Positions 1 to 6,810 of a stretch of DNA of 9,085 nucleotides are shown piece after piece. Location of the stretch: positions 1 to 9,085 of the forward strand of contig JAYTCK010000030.1 of assembly GCA_043736515.1 (NCBI GenBank), given 5' to 3'. The stretch comes from MHLP01 sp043736515. Its GTDB lineage: Bacteria; Patescibacteriota; Minisyncoccia; Phycocordibacterales; UBA6899. The first letter of the stretch is position 1. The number at the start of each line of letters is the position of its first letter. Both the position numbers and the translations under genes were made by a program. The notes under the pieces were generated by a model. The model was not told where the DNA came from. It made no database searches and saw only the letters and a program-made list of their open reading frames with translations.

Positions 1-35
1 GTGTAAGGTTTGGTGTGTGAGTGCGAGGAGTCAAA

Positions 36-3000
36 CTACTCCAAGGGGCGAGGGCCCTCTTCTTTTTGAAACACATTTTTCACTCCTTCTGTGATGGAAG
101 AAAAGAAGGAGACAATCGTGTCCTTTATGCGAGAAGTCACCGAGCTGGCCACTGACGCAATATTGCGCTTTCCTTCATTTGAAGTAGTGGTGGTGCTTAG
201 AGTAGGCTTCTCGGATGTAGCTGACAGTGCTCCGCTCATCGGTGATGTGGCGAGCAAGTCAGAGAGAGCGATACGCCCACGCGTGGGTTTTTCTATCGGT
301 GCATCAGAAGTAGGATACCCATTTACATCTTCCACTGAAAGGTTAGAAAGCATGTCGCTTTCCACACCCGATGTTGTGTCGATACGTACTTCGGGATATT
401 CGCTATAGGTTTCCGTTGCACGAACTGCAAGAGTTGGGGTTACTTTCGTCACAGCGATTCCCGTGGTGCGATCAATCAGCTCACGAAATGCTGCGATCTC
501 TACAACCTGAGCTCCGGTAAGCGGGAATTCGCGCTTACAATATATCTCGTTTATCTTCTTCTGTGTCGTGTAGTAGACATATCCGGTGTTGCCAGGGAGC
601 TTCCATGTATCGAGCACGTCCTCTTTGTATTTGTCCTGAAATACACGCACTGCTTTGTCTGTAGTAATATCGAAGAATCCGGTAACAGCGAGCGTGCTGT
701 GTCCTTCGTACTCACGAAGGAACCGCTGAAGTAATTTCACTTCATTCGGATTGTTATTGTAGCCAATGCGCATGTATTCACGAAGGTAGTTACAGGTAGT
801 TTCACCGAGTACTTCTCCGACGATCACAGGTTTTCGCTCGAGCTCAATACCTGTTGCCTTGCGTCCACTATCAGTTGATACAGGGCGGAAGTATGAGCTA
901 ATTCCTGAAGGAATTCCCCCAATAACCACACGATGCGTTGTGGTAAGTGCCGTTTGAGTCGCAGTAGTGAGTGGATAACCATAATTGGGAGCAAGTCCAA
1001 GAGAACTTACTTTATTGAGTCCATAGACAACGCGACTATCCGCAGGAACATTCGTATTCCAGGTGATGGTCACCGTTGTTGAAGTGCCAATCACTTCAAT
1101 ACGTTCGTTGAAAATGGTGAGTGGAAGTGGCCCACCGCCCCCTCCGCCGCCACAGTTTTGTGTACAAACTGGGGTCGTCGCAGGCACAACACGTACTGCA
1201 CGTCGTACTTCAACTGCAGCGAGTCCTTTAGAATCGACGACGTTATAGGACAGAGTGTAGTTGCCTGCTGTCGCTGTGTTTACAGGGCCGCCAGTGACAA
1301 CGATAAAGGACGTTCGGTTACCATCTTCCGGATCAGTTGCTGTCGTTCCAGGGTCAGTAAAGGCTGTGCCAACAACAACATCGAACGGATCGGTGCCAAC
1401 AAGAGTAATGACGGGGCGAAGATTATCTGTGCCGCCTCCGCCTCCTCCGCAGTTAATCGCACAAACAGGTGGTGGTGGGGGTGGTGGTGGTGGTGTAGCA
1501 GGAATAACATTCACTGTGCGTGTTTTTGTATCAGCAGCAAGATTTGCAGTGTCGGTAGCATTGTACGAGACGACATATGTACCCAATACTGTCGTGTATA
1601 CTGTGCCAGTTGCCGTGAGACCAAGAATCGTATTGCACTCAGCTTGAGTTTTGCCGATACAATCTTCCGTGTCTGTTGCGTTTGCTCCGGGGTCAGTGAA
1701 CGTAGTGTTAATAACAATATCCATCATGACACTTCCGAGCAGTGTGATGACTGGTTTGTTGTTCTCGGAATCGTCTTGGCTATTGGTGCATCCCCCGTCG
1801 AGAGGAAAATCAATCAGGCCATCTGCATCGTTATCACGACCGTCAGAACATGCGGTAATCACCTTAACAGTGCGCGTCTTAGGGTCAGCTGCAAGACCTT
1901 TTGAATCAACAGCGTTGTAAGTAACGGTGTATGTTCCGATCGCGCTCGTGTTCACGGTGCTTGTTGCAGTGAGTGAAAGTGCGGTGTTGCACTGTGCTTG
2001 AGTTTTACCAATACAGTCCTCAACATCTGCTGCGTTGGCGCCGAGATCAGTAAATACTGAGCCCAACTGCACTTCGAGAGGGTTTGCCCCAAGAACAGTA
2101 ATAACTGGCTTGTTATTCTCGTCATTGTCTTCAGGGTTGTCGCAGCCAGTATCTGTCATATCAACCATGCTGTCGCCGTCGTTATCAAGGACATCGTTAC
2201 ATTCAGTCACGACTGGGTTGACCTTTACGGTTCGTGTCTTTGAGACTGCGGCTTGTCCTTTAGAATCGACGACATTATAGGTAATGGTATAGGTGCCTAT
2301 GACTGTAGAATTAACAGTGCCTGTAGCCACAATAAACGCTGTGCGATTACCATCTTCAGGGTCAAGAGCGGTAGCACCTGGGTCAGTAAAGGTTGTGTTT
2401 ATGGTGATATTAAGGGGATTTGCACCCAAAACCGTAATGACGGGAGGGTCGTTTTCATCATTATCATTAGGATTCTCGCATCCGAGGTCAGCAGGATAGT
2501 CTATTACCGTATCAGCATCGTTATTCTTGCTGTCCGAACATGCGGGGAGCACTTTCACGGTGCGTGTCTTTGGAAGTGCGGCATATCCCTGTGAGTCATT
2601 CACATTGTAGGTAACGGTGTAGTCAGCGACTAGAGCGGTGTTTACTACGCCCGTAGCGACAATGTTTGCAGGGTTGATGATGCCGTCCTCAACATCGGCT
2701 GCCGTTGCGCCAAGATCGAGGAAAATTTGTCCCAAGGTGACAATCGTAGGGTTCGGGAGAGTCACCGTGATGACAGGGCGATTATTTTCGGTGTTGTCTG
2801 TAGGATTTTCGCAACCGAGATCATCAGGGAAATCTGCTTTGCCGTCATTGTCATTATCAATACCGTCTGCACAAATGGCGACAACATTCACAGTGCGCGT
2901 CTTGGTTGCTGCAGCAAGTCCTTGAGAATCATTCACGTTGTACGTAATGATATATGTTCCAACGACTGTGGTATTCACAGTTCCTGTCGCCACGATAAAT

Positions 3001-4292
3001 GCAGTGCGGCTACCGTCTTCTGCATCAAGTGCAGTAGCTCCAATATCTGTGAAAACTCCGCCAAGTGCGACAATCGTCGGATTGGGAAGCGTCACAGTAA
3101 TGACGGGGGCAGTATTGGTCGGTGCAGTTTTTGCAACGTTGAATGCGACACAGTAATAGGTCTTACCCAACTGAGGAGGAGCTATCCAGTCATAGTTGTC
3201 ATAGTTGAGGACGTCTGTGTGGCAGTACATCTCTGCACTGACAGCATTGCTGTTGGTCGCATTGGTGGTATCAAAGGTAAACGGAATGAATCCCGTCTGG
3301 AGTACCTCGCGGACCCAAATCTTCGGTGATGACGCAAGATTGGTGATCTCGACACTTGCTACCCCACTTGCATTCGTTGGACCAAATGAGTACCAATCAG
3401 CACTCGGAGCGAAGCCGACATGGCTTGCACCGGCATCAGTCACATGACTATAACCCCACTGAAACTTCCAGTCAGGAGTAAGCACGCATCCGGGATGTGC
3501 TGCGACGTAGTCAGTCGCTGTGGTGGAGGTAATGTTCGGACCTCCGAGTCCCCAATTAGGAAGTTTTGACTCAGCGTCACACACGATCTTCGTTGCGACG
3601 ATGGTCAATTTTTGCACAGAAGGAGGAGGGGGAGGAGGTGGTGTAGCACACGCTCCGACCGTGTCTCCGTGTGAGAGGTGTGCAGTGTAGTTCACTGAAT
3701 TAGCGTCGACTTCGATGCTGTGCATATTTGCAGGATTGCCTACTGGGGTGTGGCAAATCGTCACCTTGTGATCTTCGGGTGGTGTTGGCGTTGGTGTTGG
3801 TGGCACACATGGTCCCATGGTGTCATCATCATCTTCATCCTCATCTTCATCGTCATCATGATTACCCTCGTGCTCTTCCCATTCATCTTCATCGATTTCA
3901 ATGGTGTGCATATTGCGACAAATCGTCACCTTGTCATCCTCTGGAGGCGTTGGTGTCGGAGTGGGAGTTGGTGTAGGTGTAGGAGTTTGTGGAAAAACGC
4001 ATGGACCCGTAGCGTCTACTTCGCCGTCACCGTGATGGCTCACGTGTGCGGCAAGTGCATGCTCATCGATTGTGATCGAGTGCATATTTCCTGGATTGCC
4101 AGGAGGAATGTGGCAGATCGTCACTTTGTGATCATTGGAGGTGCTATTCGTGGCACTCACCAAGATGGGCACCGCGCTCATCTGGAACACAACAGAAAAT
4201 CCGAAAGAAACCGCGAGAAGTAACGAGAGAAACTTCGGGCGCGATGCTGGGTTTGTGAATGCTGAAACAAATGCAGTGAAAATTTTTGCCAT
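36..4292 (-). CDS. Large secreted multidomain surface protein (Ig-like repeats, peptidoglycan-binding)
   Basis: Predicted 1418-residue exported wall-associated protein, probably for adhesion or as a surface stalk. I chose the ATG at 4292 because it is followed directly by a signal peptide (hydrophobic core about 21-46, likely cleavage after V-S-A at 45-47); an in-frame ATG at 4403 would add 37 residues ahead of it. Domain order: three Cys/His motifs with PTPT linkers (about 54-215); a ~165-residue domain with conserved KIVC, WGLGGPNIT, WVREVLQ and YYCVAF segments, which I recognise from other CPR surface proteins; six DUF5011-like Ig repeats (about 392-1055), four followed by Asp-rich C-x-D-x-x-D-N-D loops that resemble calcium-binding loops; an FN3-like domain (TITWNTNVPADSRVVYG); a peptidoglycan-binding domain (1167-1252, flanked by Cys); and a Ser/Thr-rich tail with an amphipathic end. 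No C-terminal LPXTG-plus-membrane anchor is seen, so retention by the peptidoglycan-binding module is inferred. No ligand can be named. Confidence 0.9.
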   Translation of the reverse strand: MAKIFTAFVSAFTNPASRPKFLSLLLAVSFGFSVVFQMSAVPILVSATNSTSNDHKVTICHIPPGNPGNMHSITIDEHALAAHVSHHGDGEVDATGPCVFPQTPTPTPTPTPTPTPPEDDKVTICRNMHTIEIDEDEWEEHEGNHDDDEDEDEDDDDTMGPCVPPTPTPTPPEDHKVTICHTPVGNPANMHSIEVDANSVNYTAHLSHGDTVGACATPPPPPPPSVQKLTIVATKIVCDAESKLPNWGLGGPNITSTTATDYVAAHPGCVLTPDWKFQWGYSHVTDAGASHVGFAPSADWYSFGPTNASGVASVEITNLASSPKIWVREVLQTGFIPFTFDTTNATNSNAVSAEMYCHTDVLNYDNYDWIAPPQLGKTYYCVAFNVAKTAPTNTAPVITVTLPNPTIVALGGVFTDIGATALDAEDGSRTAFIVATGTVNTTVVGTYIITYNVNDSQGLAAATKTRTVNVVAICADGIDNDNDGKADFPDDLGCENPTDNTENNRPVITVTLPNPTIVTLGQIFLDLGATAADVEDGIINPANIVATGVVNTALVADYTVTYNVNDSQGYAALPKTRTVKVLPACSDSKNNDADTVIDYPADLGCENPNDNDENDPPVITVLGANPLNITINTTFTDPGATALDPEDGNRTAFIVATGTVNSTVIGTYTITYNVVDSKGQAAVSKTRTVKVNPVVTECNDVLDNDGDSMVDMTDTGCDNPEDNDENNKPVITVLGANPLEVQLGSVFTDLGANAADVEDCIGKTQAQCNTALSLTATSTVNTSAIGTYTVTYNAVDSKGLAADPKTRTVKVITACSDGRDNDADGLIDFPLDGGCTNSQDDSENNKPVITLLGSVMMDIVINTTFTDPGANATDTEDCIGKTQAECNTILGLTATGTVYTTVLGTYVVSYNATDTANLAADTKTRTVNVIPATPPPPPPPPPVCAINCGGGGGGTDNLRPVITLVGTDPFDVVVGTAFTDPGTTATDPEDGNRTSFIVVTGGPVNTATAGNYTLSYNVVDSKGLAAVEVRRAVRVVPATTPVCTQNCGGGGGGGPLPLTIFNERIEVIGTSTTVTITWNTNVPADSRVVYGLNKVSSLGLAPNYGYPLTTATQTALTTTHRVVIGGIPSGISSYFRPVSTDSGRKATGIELERKPVIVGEVLGETTCNYLREYMRIGYNNNPNEVKLLQRFLREYEGHSTLAVTGFFDITTDKAVRVFQDKYKEDVLDTWKLPGNTGYVYYTTQKKINEIYCKREFPLTGAQVVEIAAFRELIDRTTGIAVTKVTPTLAVRATETYSEYPEVRIDTTSGVESDMLSNLSVEDVNGYPTSDAPIEKPTRGRIALSDLLATSPMSGALSATSEKPTLSTTTTSNEGKRNIASVASSVTSRIKDTIVSFFSSITEGVKNVFQKEEGPRPLE
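1128..3119 (-). repeat. Six tandem DUF5011-like Ig repeats in the surface protein
   Basis: Repeat units start at 3119, 2780, 2447, 2111, 1757 and 1418 (minus strand), a period of 333-354 bp. Each begins [RK/P]-P-V-I-T and contains F-x-D-x-G-A-x-A-x-D-x-E-D and G-x-Y-x-x-x-Y-N-x-x-D. Units 1-4 end in an Asp-rich loop with two Cys (pattern C-x-D-x-x-x-N-D-x-D). Units 5 and 6 instead end in Pro-rich and C-x-x-N-C-G(6-7) linkers, which give the G/C-rich tracts at about 1136-1152 and 1432-1495. Units 4 and 5 carry an inserted C-I-G-K-T-Q-A-x-C loop. Codons differ between units that are nearly identical in protein, so the duplications are not very recent. Confidence 0.88.
3649..4132 (-). repeat. 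Three Cys/His motif repeats with Pro-Thr linkers
   Basis: Three copies of a ~45-residue unit lie just after the signal peptide of the surface protein, each starting D-[HD]-K-V-T-I-C and ending G-P-C or G-A-C. Copies 1 and 3 share CH, GNP, NMHSI and HxSH/HLSHGD. Copy 2 has lost the CH-PPGNP segment, and its HGD region is replaced by an Asp/Glu run encoded by a TCN/TTC-rich stretch (about 3821-3902 on the plus strand). Pro-Thr linkers (3941-3992 and about 3779-3801) separate the copies. Two Cys and several His per unit could mean a disulfide plus metal binding; that is inference. Confidence 0.8.
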
Positions 4293-4309
4293 ACAAACTT
4301 TGCAAACTA

Positions 4310-4315
4310 ATAATA
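4310..4315 (-). promoter_or_regulatory. Possible -10 element of the surface-protein gene
   Basis: On the minus strand TATTAT ends 17 bases before the ATG at 4292, which would give a 5' leader of about 10 nt. There is no convincing -35 and no Shine-Dalgarno sequence before the ATG. The surrounding DNA is AT-rich, so this match could be chance. Confidence 0.3.
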
Positions 4316-4519
4316 AATATTTAATAATGTTGGTCTTACGGTTGAGATAAAAACACAATCCCCTCCTTGTTTTTTGGGGGTTATTTATGAAAAACATATT
4401 CAACTCAACAACGAAAAGTACTCAAAAAAAAACTAATGGAAAACTGACGTAATTGAAAGTCTACACAAACCTTTACTTATTGTCAAGCTGTTGTATACCG
4501 CAGGAGAGCTCAACCAGGC

Positions 4520-4551
4520 CGTATAAAGGACATTTTCATGTCCTTTATACG
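4520..4551. repeat. Perfect 14-bp inverted repeat upstream of valS
   Basis: The arms at 4520-4533 and 4538-4551 (CGTATAAAGGACAT and its exact complement) are separated by the 4-base loop TTTC. No T-run follows, so it does not look like a factor-independent terminator. It could be an operator for a dimeric regulator or an RNA hairpin in a long valS leader. Part of one arm, TGTCCTTTA, is repeated immediately downstream at 4552-4560. Confidence 0.85.
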
Positions 4552-4608
4552 TGTCCTTTAAAGAAATCTCAAGGACAAAAAGTAATAAAAAATGAATTCT
4601 ATAGGACA
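4527..4608. promoter_or_regulatory. Cluster of five AGGACA/TGTCCT half-sites
   Basis: AGGACA occurs at 4527-4532, 4572-4577 and 4603-4608 on the plus strand, and its complement TGTCCT at 4539-4544 and 4552-4557. The last two forward copies share the longer form AGGACAAAAA. All lie 60-140 bases upstream of valS. Repetition in both orientations is what a regulator-binding region would look like, but no regulator is encoded nearby. TGTCCTT at 4552-4558 could also pair with AAGGACA at 4571-4577, giving a second hairpin. Confidence 0.5.
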
Positions 4609-4652
4609 AAAATTAGTAGTCAGGGTACGAAGCGGTGAAAACAAAAGAAATA

Positions 4653-4661
4653 TGTTAAAAT
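4653..4661 (+). promoter_or_regulatory. Extended -10 promoter of valS (leaderless)
   Basis: TGTTAAAAT is an extended -10 (TGn followed by TAAAAT). Transcription starting about 7 bases downstream would begin at about 4668-4669, directly at the ATG chosen for valS. No clear -35 lies 16-18 bases upstream. The upstream ATGs at 4660 and 4663 overlap or abut this element, so they are unlikely starts if the promoter is real. Confidence 0.6.
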
Positions 4662-4668
4662 GATGAAG

Positions 4669-6810
4669 ATGGACCAGAAGTTTCTCTCCCCCTACAACCC
4701 GGAAGGCACAGAAGATAGGATTTATAAGCGCTGGCTTGAGTCGGGCTTTTTTAATCCCGACAATTTACCTGACAGTGCCGCGCGAAAACCCTTTACTATA
4801 GTTATGCCCCCTCCCAATGCAAACGGCAATCTTCACGCCGGACACGCATTGTTTATCACACTCGAGGACATCATGATCCGCTACAAACGTATGTGTGGTT
4901 TTCGCGCGCTCTGGATTCCGGGTGCAGATCATGCAGGATTTGAAACTCAAGTAGTCTATGAAAAAAAACTAGAGAAAGAGGGTCGCTCACGCTTTGGCAT
5001 GGACCCCAAAGAGCTTTACAAAGAAATTTACGACTTCACCATTCTGAATAAAAAAAATATGGAGCATCAGGTTGAAAAGCTTGGCGCATCATGTGACTGG
5101 TCGCGAGAGAAATTTACTTTGGATCCCGATGTCGTGCTCGAAGTCCAAAAAACATTTGTAAAAATGTACGAAGACGAATTGGTCTATCGAGGCAAGCGCA
5201 CGGTGAACTGGTGTGCAAAACATCAGACATCTCTTTCAGATGTTGAGACAGAGAGCGCCCCAGAGCCAGCAAAGCTCTACTACTTCAAATACGGACCGTT
5301 TGAAATTGCGACCACCCGCCCGGAGACAAAATTTGGCGATAAGTACGTGGTCATGCATCCGGAGGATGTGCGCTATAGTGCCTATACGCACGGACAGAAG
5401 CTCACCGTCGAGTGGATCAACGGCCCGCTTGAAGCAACAGTCATCAAAGATTCTGTCATTGATATGACGTTTGGAACTGGGGCCATGACCATTACTCCAT
5501 GGCATTCACAGGTGGACTTTGAGCTTGCCGAAAAGCACAAACTTGATATAGAGCAGATCATCGACTGGCGTGGCAAACTGCTGCCCATCGCAGAGGAATT
5601 TGCAGGAATGAAGATCGCTGAAGCGCGCGAAAAAATTGTTGAGAAACTGGCGGCGAAAGGGCTCGTCACTAAAATTGATGAAAAGTATGTCCATATCACC
5701 AAACGTTGCTACAAGTGCAACACGCTCATCGAACCGCAAATCAAGGATCAGTGGTTTGTGCGCATGAAGCCGCTCGCAAAAATGGCGCTCGAGTCCGTTG
5801 ATCGGGGTGAAGTGCGCTTTATCCCCGACAATCAGGAAAAAATCTTCCGCTACTGGATGGAAAACACACTCGACTGGAATATTTCGAGGCAGATCGTCTG
5901 GGGCATCCCTATTCCTGCCTGGCTATGCAATACCTGCGACACACACAAGGCACTCGTTGGCGATACTCCCCCGTCTTGCAAAAAGTGCGGCGCAGTAATG
6001 CTTCGCGATTCGGATACATTTGATACATGGTTTTCGTCGGGACAATGGCCTCTCATTACCACGGGCTATCCCGATGGCAATGACTACGAAAAATACTACC
6101 CCACCGATGTCATGGAATCGGGCCATGATCTCATCTTTAAGTGGATTCCTCGCATGATTATTTTTGGACTTTATTTGGGGAAAAAAGCTCCTTTTCATAC
6201 CGTCTATCTCCATGGCCTAGTGAATGACGCGCAGGGCAAGAAAATGAGTAAGTCGAAGGGCAACGTCGTGAACCCGCTCGACCTCACGGTAAAATACGGC
6301 ACCGATGCGCTCCGCATGGCACTCATTGTGGGAAATACCCCCGGAAGCGACTTGGCGCTCGCCGAAAACAAGATTAAAGCATATAAGCTTTTTGCGAATA
6401 AGCTTTGGAATATTACTCGCTTTGTCCTCAGTGCCGACGAAGGGGCCGTTCCGACAGCCACACTTATCGAAAACGATCGCACCCTTGTAATTGACTTCGA
6501 AAAAATTGCCCAAGAAATTACCGAGCATATGGAAAATTATCGTTTTCATATTGCGGCCGAACAGATTTATCACTATGTCTGGAACACGTTTGCTGATAAA
6601 ATTATAGAGGAAAATAAAGCACGCTTGTTTGAAAACCCTAATCTGCAAGATAGGGAGTCGGCGCAATTGCTGCTGATGACCCTTCTTGCTCGAAGCCTCA
6701 CGTTACTTCATCCGTTCATGCCATTTGTTACCGAAGAGATCTGGGGATCACTCCCCAAAGAGCTCACAAAGCAGTCGCTCCTTATTATAACCCCATGGAA
6801 AACCAACTGA
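4669..6810 (+). CDS. valS: Valyl-tRNA synthetase, short form
   Basis: Class I synthetase that charges tRNA-Val with valine in the cytoplasm. Numbered from the ATG at 4669 (713 residues): the HIGH-type motif is HAGH at 56-59 within PPPNANGNLHAGH; GADHAGFETQ follows; the CP1 editing domain spans about 205-335 (TTRPET, then GTGAMTITPWH from 269); Cys pairs CYKC (347-350), CNTC (420-423) and CKKC (437-440) suggest a zinc-binding insertion; DTFDTWFSSGQWP precedes KMSKS at 525-529; a short helical anticodon-binding region ends at HPFMPFVTEEIWGSLP. The protein stops about 20 residues later, whereas typical bacterial ValRS (850-950 residues) continues into a C-terminal coiled coil. The start at 4669 fits the leaderless promoter; in-frame ATGs at 4660 and 4663 are alternatives. 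The gene overlaps the next one by 16 bases and probably heads a three-gene operon. Confidence 0.95.
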   Translation: MDQKFLSPYNPEGTEDRIYKRWLESGFFNPDNLPDSAARKPFTIVMPPPNANGNLHAGHALFITLEDIMIRYKRMCGFRALWIPGADHAGFETQVVYEKKLEKEGRSRFGMDPKELYKEIYDFTILNKKNMEHQVEKLGASCDWSREKFTLDPDVVLEVQKTFVKMYEDELVYRGKRTVNWCAKHQTSLSDVETESAPEPAKLYYFKYGPFEIATTRPETKFGDKYVVMHPEDVRYSAYTHGQKLTVEWINGPLEATVIKDSVIDMTFGTGAMTITPWHSQVDFELAEKHKLDIEQIIDWRGKLLPIAEEFAGMKIAEAREKIVEKLAAKGLVTKIDEKYVHITKRCYKCNTLIEPQIKDQWFVRMKPLAKMALESVDRGEVRFIPDNQEKIFRYWMENTLDWNISRQIVWGIPIPAWLCNTCDTHKALVGDTPPSCKKCGAVMLRDSDTFDTWFSSGQWPLITTGYPDGNDYEKYYPTDVMESGHDLIFKWIPRMIIFGLYLGKKAPFHTVYLHGLVNDAQGKKMSKSKGNVVNPLDLTVKYGTDALRMALIVGNTPGSDLALAENKIKAYKLFANKLWNITRFVLSADEGAVPTATLIENDRTLVIDFEKIAQEITEHMENYRFHIAAEQIYHYVWNTFADKIIEENKARLFENPNLQDRESAQLLLMTLLARSLTLLHPFMPFVTEEIWGSLPKELTKQSLLIITPWKTN

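Larger units (their letters stand above)
4293..4668. other. Divergent intergenic region between the surface-protein gene and valS
   Basis: This 376-bp non-coding stretch separates two divergent genes. From left to right it holds the AT-rich upstream region of the surface-protein gene, a weak 7-bp inverted repeat (AATCCCC/GGGGGTT, about 4358-4383), an A-rich stretch without recognisable signals (about 4384-4480), the AGGACA inverted-repeat array (4520-4612), and the valS extended -10 element. The open reading frames here are short and have no recognisable protein character. Confidence 0.75.

Noticed and set aside
27..42. Hairpin GGAGT/ACTCC just after the surface-protein stop codon
   Set aside because: A 5-bp stem overlapping the stop codon with no T-run on the minus strand; a terminator may lie outside the window.
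525..536. Sortase-like FPLTG motif in the surface protein
   Set aside because: It is more than 160 residues from the C-terminus and is not followed by a hydrophobic segment and basic tail, so it is not a sorting signal.
1158..1904. Long plus-strand open frame (248 codons) inside the surface-protein gene
   Set aside because: It is antisense to the Ig repeats, its composition (Cys, Trp and Arg runs) reflects the reverse complement of low-complexity codons, and it shows no family motifs.
4358..4383. Terminator- or attenuator-like hairpin (AATCCCC/GGGGGTT) upstream of the surface-protein gene
   Set aside because: The stem has only 7 bp with a G-T pair and a 12-base loop, the T-run is offset by three bases on the minus strand, and no gene ends there. 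The AAGGAGG on the minus strand near it has no fitting start codon of a real gene.
4293..4403. N-terminal extension of the surface protein from the ATG at 4403
   Set aside because: It would put 37 basic, non-signal residues ahead of a complete signal peptide and it runs through the likely promoter region; ATG 4292 fits better.
4453..4638. Plus-strand open frame of 61 codons upstream of valS
   Set aside because: It runs straight through the inverted-repeat array, has no recognisable protein motif and no start signals; its content follows from the repeats.
4616..4640. T-box-like sequence before valS (CAGGGTACGAAGCGG)
   Set aside because: It only partly resembles the T-box AGGGTGGTACCGCG core, has no specifier stem or terminator, and the predicted transcript starts downstream of it.
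6217..6666. Minus-strand open frames inside valS and the prsW-like gene (for example 6217-6666 and 6894-7511)
   Set aside because: They lie wholly within strongly supported genes on the other strand and show no protein motifs.
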